DNA of 64,000 nt from CAMTUH01 sp947084935 (GTDB lineage Bacteria; Pseudomonadota; Gammaproteobacteria; Coxiellales; Coxiellaceae). This document shows, one piece after another, positions 1 through 8,595 of the stretch. The notes beneath the pieces were generated by a model, which saw only the letters and a program-made list of their open reading frames with translations, did not search any database and had not been told where the DNA came from. The translations under genes and the position numbers were made by a program. The first letter of the stretch is position 1, and each line of letters opens with the position of its first letter. The DNA is taken from contig CAMTUH010000003.1 in assembly GCA_947084935.1 (NCBI GenBank), positions 136,568 through 200,567 of the forward strand, written 5' to 3'.

Positions 1-681
1 CACCGTGGCGTCTATTTCTTGAGCGTGATTGCAGTGTAAAACAATGGACGAAGATAAGCGTGTCTGTGATAACAAATTTACAAGACAATCGGTCACGCGC
101 TCGGGAATTACGATGGGCAGGCGCGTGTGAATTCGCAATCGCTTTAGCGATGGAATTTTTTCAATTTCAGAAATGAATTCCGCCAACCGTTCGTCTTTCA
201 CAATTAATGGATCGCCGCCACTGAGTATAATTTCAGTGATGCTGTCGTGCGCTTTCAGATAATCAACGATCGATTGCCAGCCACGTTTGCCGACGGTGTT
301 TTCTTCATACGGAAAATCTCGGCGGAAACAATAGCGGCAATGAATGGCGCAGGCACCGCTCAACGTGACTAAAGCACGCCCGTGGTATTTGTGTAAGAGC
401 CCGGGTACGGGGTTGCAGTGTTTTTCGTTGAGAGGGTCGTGGCCATAACCCGGAACGGTGGTGAGTTCTTGTGGCATCGGTAACACTTGGAGGAGTAAGG
501 GATCTTTCGGATTTCCCTTTTTCATTCGATGCACAAAACTCCGCGGGACGCGCAGTGCAAAATGACGCGTTGTTTCAGCCCATTGAGGTATTTCAGTGGG
601 ATTCAGTTTCAGCTCGTTCCAGAGTTCTTGCGGATCGGTGATTGCATCTTGCAAGGCCGCTTGCCAGTTGGAGTCGTGCAT
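1..681 (-). CDS. epmB: EF-P beta-lysylation protein EpmB (lysine 2,3-aminomutase family), 3' end cut by window edge
   Basis: Radical-SAM enzyme that converts (S)-alpha-lysine to (R)-beta-lysine for attachment to elongation factor P. Reading the minus strand from the ATG at 681 gives 227 codons with no stop, so the gene runs off the left edge. The radical-SAM cluster motif CAIHCRYCF (CxxxCxxC, C111/C115/C118) is visible, followed by the FRRDFPY and SGGDPL segments typical of the KamA/EpmB family. The start lies 31 bp from the divergent transporter gene. Its partners epmA and efp are 24 kb away in this window rather than adjacent, as they are in many gammaproteobacteria. Identification is firm; the missing C-terminus cannot be judged. 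Confidence 0.93.
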   Translation of the reverse strand, partial: MHDSNWQAALQDAITDPQELWNELKLNPTEIPQWAETTRHFALRVPRSFVHRMKKGNPKDPLLLQVLPMPQELTTVPGYGHDPLNEKHCNPVPGLLHKYHGRALVTLSGACAIHCRYCFRRDFPYEENTVGKRGWQSIVDYLKAHDSITEIILSGGDPLIVKDERLAEFISEIEKIPSLKRLRIHTRLPIVIPERVTDCLVNLLSQTRLSSSIVLHCNHAQEIDATV

Positions 682-712
682 AAGGCCGCCATTGTACCGT
701 ATAATGGAGCCC

Positions 713-2878
713 ATGAAACGGATTTTGTTGTTAGCAGGGCTTTGCTGGATGAGCGCAGGGAGTGGCGCTGAATCCCCCTGGAATAATCCGCATTCGGGCG
801 AGCTCCAACAAAACGTCCGCTACGCGCCCATCGTCAGTTCACCTAAAACACTTGACCCCGCACGCGCGTACTCGTCCGACGAAAACGAAATCATCGCCCA
901 AATCTATGAGCCGCCGCTGCAATACCACTACCTCAAGCGCCCCTACGAACTCACCCCACTCACTGCGGTAAAAATGCCAACGGTCACTTTTTACGATGCG
1001 AACGGAAAATCGTTATCTCAAAATGCCGTTCGAAAAAATGTTGCGTACAGCGTGTATGACATTTACCTCAAACCGGGAATTCAGTATCAGCCGCACCCGG
1101 CGTTTGCGAAAGATGAGCAGGGAAATTATCGGTATCTTCATGTGACGGATCAATTATTACGAGGCATCCACAGCATCACGGATTTTCCGGAAACGGGCAC
1201 GCGTGAGTTAGTGGCCGATGATTACGTGTATGAAATTAAACGCCTGGGCTCACCCAAAGTTCAGTCGCCCATTTTTGGTTTGATGAGTAAATATGTTGTG
1301 GGATTAACTGAATACCGAGCGCACCTGCAAACGGTGCTCGATAAGCAAAAGGGAGAATTTTTAGATTTACGCAATTTTTCTTTGTCCGGTGTTAAACTCA
1401 TTGACCATTATCACTATCAAATAATAATAAAAGGAGTATATCCCCAGTTTATTTATTGGCTGGCCATGACGTTTTATGCGCCGATACCGTGGGAGGTCGA
1501 TGCGTTTTATTCCCAAAAGGGATTGATCGATAAAAATATTACGCTGAATTCTTATCCGGTGGGAACAGGTCCTTATATGTTGATTGAAAATGATCCGAAT
1601 AAACAAATTATTTTAGCAAAAAATCCCAACTTTCATTCGGAATATTATCCTGTAGAAGGTGAGTCCGGTGATCGTGAAAAAGGTTATTTGTCCGATGCCG
1701 GAAAATTCCTGCCCTTTGTTGACCGGATAATATTTATTTTAGATAAAGAAACCATTCCGCGCTGGAATAAGTTTCTGCAAGGATATTACGATAAATCCGC
1801 CATTGGCGCAGACAGCTTCGATCAAGCCATAAAAATTGATGAATACGGAAAGCCTTACTTAACACCCGAATTAAAAAAGCGAGGAATGCAGTTAAAAACA
1901 ACGGTAATACCCGGTGTATTTTACGTAGGATTTAATATGTTGGATCCGGTGGTGGGCGGATATACCGAAGAAAAACGAAAATTACGACAAGCAATTTCGC
2001 TCGCCATAGATTACGAAGAATTTATTTCCATATTTAATAATGGCCGTGGGATTCCTGCACAAGGCCCTATTCCGCCCGGTATTTTTGGTTATGTCGCGGG
2101 ATCGGCCGGAATCAATCCGTACGTGTACGAATGGTTTCAAGGAAAACCCAAAAGACTTTCGCTTGTGTACGCCAAGAAATTATTGGCGGAAGCGGGCTAT
2201 CCGGGTGGAACAGATCCTAAAACTGGAAAGCCGTTGATTTTAAACTACGACGTAGGAACCGTCGGCAGCCCAGACGATAAAGCGCGGTTTGACTGGCTGC
2301 GCGAGCAATTTGCGAAGCTCGGTATTCAGCTCAATATTCGTGCCACGCTGTATAACCGATTTCAAGATAAAGTACGAACGGGTGAGGTCCAGATTTTTTC
2401 GTGGGGGTGGTTGGCCGATTATCCCGACCCGGAGAATTTTTTATTTTTACTGTATACGCCAAACGGAAAAGTAAAATACGGTGGAGAAAATGCGACGAAT
2501 TATTCAAATCCCGTGGCCGATCGATTATTTGAAGAAATTCGAACGATGCCGAATGGCCCCGAACGCCAAAAAAAAATCAATGAATTGCTGGAGATCGTGC
2601 GCAAAGACAGCCCGTGGATATGGGGATTTCACCCAATTGATTTTACCTTGAGCCATCAGTGGAATCGTGCTTCAAAGCCACACGGTATAGCCAATAATAC
2701 CTTAAAATACGAACGAATTGACGTTGAAAAGCGCGCGGAGTTGCGGCAGTTGTGGAATCCGCCGGTTATTTGGCCGCTGTTCGTGCTTATCGGGCTGGTT
2801 ACTATTTTATTTATTCCGCTCACGATTACTTACTGGTATCGTGAACATCGTCCAAAAATAAGAAAAGAAAAATTTTAA
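713..2878 (+). CDS. ABC peptide transporter, substrate-binding protein with C-terminal membrane anchor
   Basis: Extracytoplasmic solute-binding protein of the oligopeptide family (SBP_bac_5 type), about 721 aa. I chose the ATG at 713 because it gives a clean hydrophobic signal (MKRILLLAGL); an in-frame ATG at 704 adds three residues. Family features include the ALDPARAYSSDE-like N-terminal region (read here as TLDPARAYSSDE), the YPVGTGPYML segment and the SWGWLADYPDPENFLFLL segment. The last ~40 residues contain a hydrophobic helix (about 684-706) followed by a basic tail, so the protein is probably tethered to the inner membrane, unlike ordinary periplasmic OppA/YejA. It heads an operon with two permeases and a fused ATPase and is longer than YejA-type proteins (~600 aa). 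Confidence 0.88.
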   Translation: MKRILLLAGLCWMSAGSGAESPWNNPHSGELQQNVRYAPIVSSPKTLDPARAYSSDENEIIAQIYEPPLQYHYLKRPYELTPLTAVKMPTVTFYDANGKSLSQNAVRKNVAYSVYDIYLKPGIQYQPHPAFAKDEQGNYRYLHVTDQLLRGIHSITDFPETGTRELVADDYVYEIKRLGSPKVQSPIFGLMSKYVVGLTEYRAHLQTVLDKQKGEFLDLRNFSLSGVKLIDHYHYQIIIKGVYPQFIYWLAMTFYAPIPWEVDAFYSQKGLIDKNITLNSYPVGTGPYMLIENDPNKQIILAKNPNFHSEYYPVEGESGDREKGYLSDAGKFLPFVDRIIFILDKETIPRWNKFLQGYYDKSAIGADSFDQAIKIDEYGKPYLTPELKKRGMQLKTTVIPGVFYVGFNMLDPVVGGYTEEKRKLRQAISLAIDYEEFISIFNNGRGIPAQGPIPPGIFGYVAGSAGINPYVYEWFQGKPKRLSLVYAKKLLAEAGYPGGTDPKTGKPLILNYDVGTVGSPDDKARFDWLREQFAKLGIQLNIRATLYNRFQDKVRTGEVQIFSWGWLADYPDPENFLFLLYTPNGKVKYGGENATNYSNPVADRLFEEIRTMPNGPERQKKINELLEIVRKDSPWIWGFHPIDFTLSHQWNRASKPHGIANNTLKYERIDVEKRAELRQLWNPPVIWPLFVLIGLVTILFIPLTITYWYREHRPKIRKEKF

Positions 2879-2888
2879 AAGGATTTTT

Positions 2889-3872
2889 ATGCTGGCTTAT
2901 CTCATTCGACGAATTTTGTATGCAATACCGATTCTTATCGGAGTGAATATCATCACGTTTGCGCTGTTCTTTCTGGTGAATACGCCGGATTCCATGGCTC
3001 GCATACATTTGGGAGAAAAATACGTGACGCAAGCTGCGTTGGATAGCTGGAAGCAAGAACACGGTTACGACAAGCCACTATTTTTCAACAGTAAAAAAAC
3101 CGGCATTAAAACTATCACGGACACTTTGTTTTTCACAAAATCCCTAGAACTGTTTACTTTTCATTTTGGTCGCTCGGATCAAGGTCGCAATATTGGCCAG
3201 GATATTCGTCAACGTATGTGGCCAAGTTTGGCGATTGCTCTGCCGACTTTATTACTCGGGTTGGCGATCAATATTACATTTGCGTTATTTCTCGCGTTAT
3301 TTCGAGGCAGTTACTTTGATACGTTTGGGATCGTAATTTGTGTTGTGATTATGTCGATATCCAGCTTGTTTTACATCATTGTTGGCCAGTACGTTTTTGG
3401 AAAAATACTGCGTTTAGTTCCGCTGTCGGGTTATCACGGAGGTTTAGAAGCAATTAAATTTTTAGCGCTGCCCATCGTGGTCGGCGTATTCAGCGGAATT
3501 GGGGCCGGAACACGATGGTATCGCACGATTTTTCTGGAAGAATTACACAAAGATTACGTGCGCACGGCGCGCGCAAAGGGACTGTCCGAATTGAAAGTAC
3601 TGTATAAACACGTCTTAAAAAATGCGTTAATTCCTATTTTAACGGGTGTTGTGGTCATCATTCCTACGTTGTTCTTGGGCAGCCTTATTTTAGAGTCTTT
3701 TTTCGGTATTCCGGGGTTAGGCAGTTACACAATCGATGCGATTCAACTGCAGGATTTTGACATTGTTCGTGTGATGGTATTTCTCGGCACGGTGCTGTAC
3801 ATCATTGGATTGATTTTAACGGATTTGTCTTACACGATGGTGGATCCGAGGGTTCGGTTTAAAGGGCGATAA
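2889..3872 (+). CDS. ABC peptide transporter permease 1 (OppB/YejB-like)
   Basis: Inner-membrane permease of the binding-protein-dependent transport family, 327 aa. The N-terminus MLAYLIRRILYAIPILIGV is the classic first helix of OppB/DppB/YejB proteins. The cytoplasmic EAA coupling loop is seen as DYVRTARAKGLSELKVLYKH, followed by the last helices and the terminal DPRVRFKGR. A good ribosome site (AAAAGGA) precedes the ATG, 10 bp after the binding-protein gene. It overlaps the next permease gene by one base, so the two are translationally coupled. The enlarged periplasmic segment (about residues 40-95) resembles YejB more than OppB; exact substrate unknown. Confidence 0.9.
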   Translation: MLAYLIRRILYAIPILIGVNIITFALFFLVNTPDSMARIHLGEKYVTQAALDSWKQEHGYDKPLFFNSKKTGIKTITDTLFFTKSLELFTFHFGRSDQGRNIGQDIRQRMWPSLAIALPTLLLGLAINITFALFLALFRGSYFDTFGIVICVVIMSISSLFYIIVGQYVFGKILRLVPLSGYHGGLEAIKFLALPIVVGVFSGIGAGTRWYRTIFLEELHKDYVRTARAKGLSELKVLYKHVLKNALIPILTGVVVIIPTLFLGSLILESFFGIPGLGSYTIDAIQLQDFDIVRVMVFLGTVLYIIGLILTDLSYTMVDPRVRFKGR

Positions 3873-5275
3873 TGCAGATTCACTTAGAAATGCTCTTGAG
3901 TGACTGGTTGATCTACGGATTATTGATCATCGCGATTATTGCTTTATTTTATATTCGACGGCGCCCGCATTTACGAGAACCATTGCGTCAACTGTTTCAG
4001 CGCGGATTAGCCATGACGGCGCTCGTTGTTTTGGTTTTTTATGTCGTTATAGGTTTACTGGACTCTGTTCATTTCGAGGTAACTCAAAAAATAGATGGGC
4101 ACACAAAAACGGAAATGAAATCGTTATTAGATTTGATCGTAAGCCCGTTGGGCGAACAAGATGAAAAAACCTATTCAGCGCCTTTTGCGACGCATTTATA
4201 CAGTATGGAAATTGTCGTGCTACCGGACGGTCGAGAAATTCAAGGTTATCCACGCCTGCAATTCGGTGGTGCGCATCTAAAAAATCCAGATGATCGTGGA
4301 TGGGATATTGCTGAACGTAGCCTACTGGGATTTTTTTGTGGGATTATCAGCTTTGTCACGATTTCGTGGCTGCTCGTATTGAGCTTAGCACGACGACACC
4401 GCGCACGTTTTTTTGAGTATTTTCGAAAAATACGGCGTGGAAAAACACCGGTTGCTTGGGGATCGGCGTTAAGTACGTTTGGAATTCTTTGGATATTGCT
4501 GTGGATCGTCGCTTTATTGGTGACGAATTATCATATTTTGGGTACCGATAAAGTAGGCGGAGACATATTTTATGCGACTCTAAAAAGCATACGAACCGGA
4601 CTATTGATCGGCACGTTAACCTCGTTATTTATGTTGCCGTTCGCGCTCGTATTAGGCATGTTGGCTGGATTTTTTAGTGGTTGGGTAGATGACGTCATTC
4701 AGTATTTATATACGACGCTGAGTTCTATTCCGGGTGTACTGTTGATTGCGGCCTCAGTTTTGGTGATGCAGGTGTATATCGCAACGCACGCCGATTATTT
4801 TACGACATTGGCGGAGCGGGCCGACGTGCGTTTGCTGGCGTTGTGTTTTATTTTGGGAATTACCAGCTGGGCGAATTTGTGCCGCTTATTGCGCGGTGAA
4901 ACATTGAAATTACGCGAGCAAGAATTTGTCGACGCCGCTCGCGTGATGGGCGTTGGCTCTTGGAAGACGATTTTTCGCCACATCATGCCGAACGTGATGC
5001 ACATTGTGTTAATCACGATGGTCTTGGATTTTAGCGGTCTGGTCTTGGCGGAAGCGGTGTTGTCCTACGTTGGTGTTGGCGTGGATCCGACGACGTTCAG
5101 CTGGGGAAATATGATTAATAGCTCGCGTTTAGAATTGGCCCGTGAGCCCATTGTGTGGTGGCCATTATTGGCAGCACTGGTGTTTATGTTTTTATTAGTT
5201 TTGGCCGCTAATTTATTTGCGGATGCGGTTCGCGATGCGTTGGATCCGCGGTTACGCAAGATCGAGGAAGAGTAA
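3872..5275 (+). CDS. ABC peptide transporter permease 2 (OppC/YejE-like, long N-terminus)
   Basis: Second permease, 467 aa. This is longer than YejE/OppC (~300-340 aa) because of an N-terminal extension with extra hydrophobic helices (about residues 8-25 and 45-65) and a soluble loop before the transport domain. The transport domain begins near NYHILGTDKVGGDIFYATLK, which is the normal OppC entry motif. The EAA loop is seen as EFVDAARVMGVGSWKTIFRH, and the protein ends DALDPRLRKIEEE. The start overlaps the previous stop by one base, and the following ATPase ATG abuts its stop. Role by family: forms the channel with permease 1. The extension is unusual but fits the same transporter. Confidence 0.88.
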   Translation: MQIHLEMLLSDWLIYGLLIIAIIALFYIRRRPHLREPLRQLFQRGLAMTALVVLVFYVVIGLLDSVHFEVTQKIDGHTKTEMKSLLDLIVSPLGEQDEKTYSAPFATHLYSMEIVVLPDGREIQGYPRLQFGGAHLKNPDDRGWDIAERSLLGFFCGIISFVTISWLLVLSLARRHRARFFEYFRKIRRGKTPVAWGSALSTFGILWILLWIVALLVTNYHILGTDKVGGDIFYATLKSIRTGLLIGTLTSLFMLPFALVLGMLAGFFSGWVDDVIQYLYTTLSSIPGVLLIAASVLVMQVYIATHADYFTTLAERADVRLLALCFILGITSWANLCRLLRGETLKLREQEFVDAARVMGVGSWKTIFRHIMPNVMHIVLITMVLDFSGLVLAEAVLSYVGVGVDPTTFSWGNMINSSRLELAREPIVWWPLLAALVFMFLLVLAANLFADAVRDALDPRLRKIEEE

Positions 5276-6883
5276 ATGGCAGAAGCCGTGCTGAAAATCC
5301 AAGACCTCACGGTTGCGTTTGGCACCGGTAAGAAGCGGCAGTTCGCTGTTTCGCATCTTAACGTGAATGTACAGCGCGGTCAGTGTCTGGGATTAGTAGG
5401 TGAATCGGGTAGCGGAAAAAGTTTAACGGCGTTGACGGTCATGCAATTATTGCCGTACGCTGCTGAAGTCAGTGATCGCAGCCACGTGTGGTGGAAAGGA
5501 AAAGATTTATTAAATTTTTCAGAAAAAGCGATGCGACGAATACGCGGACTGGAAATCGGTATGATTTTTCAAGACGCCATGTCCGCGTTGAATCCTGTGC
5601 TCACCATCGGTCAGCAGATGAATGAGATTTTACGAAAAAAACAACGTCGTCGACTTCGTCAGCGGGCTTATGAATTATTCGAAGAGGTGGGGATTGATAA
5701 TCCTGAGCGCTTGTATCGTTCGTACCCACACGAATTATCCGGAGGAATGCGTCAACGCGCGATGATTGCCATCGCTTTATCGGGTGAACCCCAGATGATG
5801 ATTGCCGATGAGCCAACCACAGCGCTGGACGTTACGATTCAAGCGCAAATATTGACGCTATTAAATAAATTAAAAAGTCAGCGTAATATGGGCTTGTTGT
5901 TTATCAGTCATGATTTGGCAGTCGTGTCCGAAGTGGCCGACGAAATTTCCGTTTTAAAAGCAGGAAAATTGGTGGAACAAGCCGATCGACGCAGTTTTTT
6001 TCACAATCCACAGTCGGAATACAGTCGTCGATTATTAGCGGCGATACCGCCACGGGAAGCGCGCCATGCTGTTGTCCCGAGCGCTCGAGACAACAGTCTA
6101 CTGAATATAAAAAATTTGAAAGTATACTTCCCCATTCGAAAAGGCATTTTGAAGCGCAAAGTCGGTGATGTTAAAGCCGTGGACGGCATTGATTTATCCT
6201 TATCGACTGGGAAAACACTTGCATTAGTGGGGGAATCCGGTTCGGGAAAAACGACAGCAGCAAAAACGGTTGTACGACTATTAAAAATCACGTCGGGCGA
6301 TATTTTTTTTGATGGGAAAAATTTAACGACGTTGTCGCAGCGGAAAATGAAGCCCGTCCGAAGCGACATTCAAATGATTTTCCAAGATCCGTATTCCGCG
6401 TTAAATCCCCGTCGGTCCGTGGCGGACAGCATCGCAGAGGGAATGTCGACGCAAAAAATTATTCGTGGGCGAGCGGCACAATTGGCTCGTGTGGATGAAT
6501 TATTAGAACAAGTCGGCTTGTCGCCTGATTGGAAATGGCGTTATCCGCATGAGTTTTCCGGAGGTGAGCGTCAGCGGATTTGTATCGCACGCGCGTTGGC
6601 CCTGAAGCCGAAATTATTAATTCTTGATGAGCCCACCAGCGCGCTCGACGTTTCGATACAAATGCAGGTGTTGAAATTACTTGAGCAGCTACAGCAAAAA
6701 CATGAATTGGCTTATTTGCTGATTACGCACAATTTGGGTGTTGTCGCTTATCTGGCGCACGACGTTGCCGTCATGAAAAAAGGCCAGATTGTCGAGCAGG
6801 GTCCAGCTGAGGTATTATTGCGAAGTCCGACGCATCCGTACACAAAGAAACTGTTGGCTTCGATTCCTAAGATTGAGGAGTAA
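5276..6883 (+). CDS. ABC peptide transporter, fused dual ATP-binding protein (OppDF/YejF-like)
   Basis: Cytoplasmic ATPase of 535 aa with two complete nucleotide-binding domains. Domain 1 (about 1-265) has Walker A GESGSGKS (42-49), signature LSGGMRQR and Walker B MMIADEPTTALD. Domain 2 (about 270-530) has GESGSGKTTAAK, FSGGERQRI and LLILDEPTSALD. Each half has the ALNP-containing Q-loop segment found in oligopeptide/nickel-type importers. The ATG follows the permease stop with no gap, and the next gene starts 5 bp after its stop, so five genes probably form one transcript. The fused arrangement matches YejF rather than separate OppD and OppF. Confidence 0.92.
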   Translation: MAEAVLKIQDLTVAFGTGKKRQFAVSHLNVNVQRGQCLGLVGESGSGKSLTALTVMQLLPYAAEVSDRSHVWWKGKDLLNFSEKAMRRIRGLEIGMIFQDAMSALNPVLTIGQQMNEILRKKQRRRLRQRAYELFEEVGIDNPERLYRSYPHELSGGMRQRAMIAIALSGEPQMMIADEPTTALDVTIQAQILTLLNKLKSQRNMGLLFISHDLAVVSEVADEISVLKAGKLVEQADRRSFFHNPQSEYSRRLLAAIPPREARHAVVPSARDNSLLNIKNLKVYFPIRKGILKRKVGDVKAVDGIDLSLSTGKTLALVGESGSGKTTAAKTVVRLLKITSGDIFFDGKNLTTLSQRKMKPVRSDIQMIFQDPYSALNPRRSVADSIAEGMSTQKIIRGRAAQLARVDELLEQVGLSPDWKWRYPHEFSGGERQRICIARALALKPKLLILDEPTSALDVSIQMQVLKLLEQLQQKHELAYLLITHNLGVVAYLAHDVAVMKKGQIVEQGPAEVLLRSPTHPYTKKLLASIPKIEE

Positions 6884-6888
6884 ACCGT

Positions 6889-7959
6889 ATGCAGGAAAAA
6901 TCCGAAGATATTCTTTTTTCAGAAATCCCTGGAAAAAACGGCAATTTGGGACAAATTCTCCTGAATCGACCTAAAGCGCTCAATGCGTTAACGAATGATA
7001 TGTGCTTCAAGATTCGTGAACAGTTAATCGCGTGGGAAAAATCGAACGCTATCAAAGCCGTCATCATTCGTGGTGCGGGAGACCGCGCGTTTTGTGCCGG
7101 AGGGGATATTCGCGCTATTTATCAACTCGACAAAAACGATCTCACGCCGGCAGAGAAATTTTTCAAAACTGAATATCGCATGAACGCGACTATTTTTCAC
7201 TGTAAAAAAGCGTATATTTCTTTGCTGGACGGAATCACGATGGGCGGTGGTGCCGGTATTTCCGTGCACGGATCTCATCGCGTGGCTACCGAACGACTGA
7301 TGTTTGCCATGCCCGAAACCGGAATCGGCTTCTTTCCCGATATCGGTGCCGGATATTTTCTGTCACGCTGCAAAAATAAAATGGGTTATTATTTGGGATT
7401 AACGGGGGATCGCATTGGTGCGAGTGACGCGCGATCGTTGGGCCTGGTTAACCACGTCGTGTCGAGTCAAAATTTAAATGAACTCGTTGACACGCTTGCA
7501 AAAGAAGCCTTCACGGCACGCGATCGTCAGCACGTATCTTCAGTCATTAATTCATTTGCGGTAAAAACCGATCCTCCTCGACTTTCGAATTACGCGCAAT
7601 CGATCGACGATTGTTTTTCTGCGGGTTCAGTCGAAGAAATCGTGGTTCGATTGGAAGAGCAGAATAATGAATGGAGTTTATCAACGATAAAAACGTTGCT
7701 GTCTAAGTCTCCCACCAGTTTAAAAGTGACCTTCAAACAACTGCACCAGGCGGAAGCGATGGATTTTGATGACATCATGCGTATGGAATATAACATCGCG
7801 TTACAATTCCTTCGGTCACCGGATTTTTTTGAAGGTGTGCGTGCGGCTGTCATTGATAAAGATCAAAATCCTCACTGGAAACCGAATAAATTAGACGAAG
7901 TAACACCCGAAATGGTCAATGCGTATTTCTCAAAAAAACAAGATTTGAATTCGATATAA
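6889..7959 (+). CDS. Enoyl-CoA hydratase/isomerase family protein, 3-hydroxyisobutyryl-CoA hydrolase type
   Basis: Crotonase-fold enzyme of 356 aa. The ECH_2 subgroup is indicated by its length and by the GAGDRAFCAGGDIRAIY, DGITMGGGAGISVHG and FAMPETGIGFFPDIGAGYFLSR segments, which match 3-hydroxyisobutyryl-CoA hydrolases of valine breakdown. The oxyanion-hole glycines and the PET/PD active-site segment are present. The gene starts 5 bp after the transporter ATPase stop and uses a GAGGAG ribosome site inside that gene's end, so it is probably the last gene of the peptide-uptake operon. A link between peptide uptake and branched-chain amino acid catabolism is inference. Substrate could differ, since family members are not reliably separated by sequence alone. 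Confidence 0.88.
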   Translation: MQEKSEDILFSEIPGKNGNLGQILLNRPKALNALTNDMCFKIREQLIAWEKSNAIKAVIIRGAGDRAFCAGGDIRAIYQLDKNDLTPAEKFFKTEYRMNATIFHCKKAYISLLDGITMGGGAGISVHGSHRVATERLMFAMPETGIGFFPDIGAGYFLSRCKNKMGYYLGLTGDRIGASDARSLGLVNHVVSSQNLNELVDTLAKEAFTARDRQHVSSVINSFAVKTDPPRLSNYAQSIDDCFSAGSVEEIVVRLEEQNNEWSLSTIKTLLSKSPTSLKVTFKQLHQAEAMDFDDIMRMEYNIALQFLRSPDFFEGVRAAVIDKDQNPHWKPNKLDEVTPEMVNAYFSKKQDLNSI

Positions 7960-7963
7960 AAAA

Positions 7964-7987
7964 GGTGCCGGGATTTTGACCGGCACC
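7964..7987 (-). terminator. Rho-independent terminator of the small secreted-protein gene
   Basis: An 8-bp perfect GC-rich stem GGTGCCGG / CCGGCACC with an 8-nt loop. Read on the minus strand it is followed by a run of seven T, 16 bp past the stop of the 8004-8327 gene. On the plus strand there is no T-tract, so it serves the minus-strand gene chiefly. Confidence 0.85.
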
Positions 7988-8003
7988 GTTGCAATCAACA
8001 ACC

Positions 8004-8327
8004 TTATTTTTTGCAAGTGCATGCACCAAAGAAGCCGACATTGGCAAACAGTACTGAACTATTGCCATCCACTTGACACGTGGAACCGGGATTTACTGCT
8101 TCTTGGACGCTGTAGGTACAACCCGATTGGGCTGCTATCGAACAGTGCTCGTGTGCCTTAGCGGTACAGCTGGCTACATGGAGGCCGCATTTATCTCCGC
8201 CGACATTTTCTGCCGTAAATGCGAAGCCCATGCTGCACTCGTTGTTTACGGTGATGTCTGCTCTTGCAATCAGGCTGGTTGATAATGCTAGGAAACTGAT
8301 TAATATCATTAAAATATGCTTTTTCAT
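8004..8327 (-). CDS. Small secreted cysteine-rich protein, unknown function
   Basis: 107-aa protein with a clear Sec signal peptide (MKKHILMILISFLALSTSLI, cleavage likely after ARA at residue 23). The ~84-residue mature part has eight cysteines, which suggests four disulfides after export to the periplasm or outside. The cysteines sit in NEC, DKC, ASC, EHC, SGC, STC and the terminal ACTCKK. A ribosome site (AGAGGTGAG) precedes the ATG, and a strong terminator follows the stop, so it is a stand-alone transcription unit. I do not recognise the family. The even cysteine number and small size are consistent with a secreted structural or toxin-like protein, but nothing specific can be claimed. Confidence 0.75.
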   Translation of the reverse strand: MKKHILMILISFLALSTSLIARADITVNNECSMGFAFTAENVGGDKCGLHVASCTAKAHEHCSIAAQSGCTYSVQEAVNPGSTCQVDGNSSVLFANVGFFGACTCKK

Positions 8328-8472
8328 AACTCACCTCTTCCTTTAGCGTTGATCCCTACTTAAAGTATAAGCATGGAATCGTAAAAAAGTTATGCAGTTT
8401 ATGTGCGCCAGTGGAAGTAGAAGTCATACGGCGGCGCTTACAAGCCCTACAGAATAATCCTACAGGTAGGAG

Positions 8473-8546
8473 TGGCTATGGGTGGACTTGAACCACCGAC
8501 CCCAGCATTATGAATGCTGTGCTCTAACCAACTGAGCTACATAGCC
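8473..8546 (-). tRNA. tRNA-Met (CAT), elongator
   Basis: Minus-strand cloverleaf beginning GGCTATGTAGCTCAGTTGG, with anticodon loop TTCATAA (anticodon CAT) on a CAGCA/TGCTG stem, a T-arm GGTGGTTCAAGTCCACC and an acceptor stem GGCTATG/CATAGCC. The D-arm and acceptor match the elongator methionine tRNA, not the initiator. The 3' CCA is not encoded: the discriminator A is followed by CTCC. It lies just downstream of ychF. Confidence 0.95.
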
Positions 8547-8595
8547 ATATGTTTCAATATGGGGGTTGCTATTTTTGCGGCAAAGGGACGCCCTG

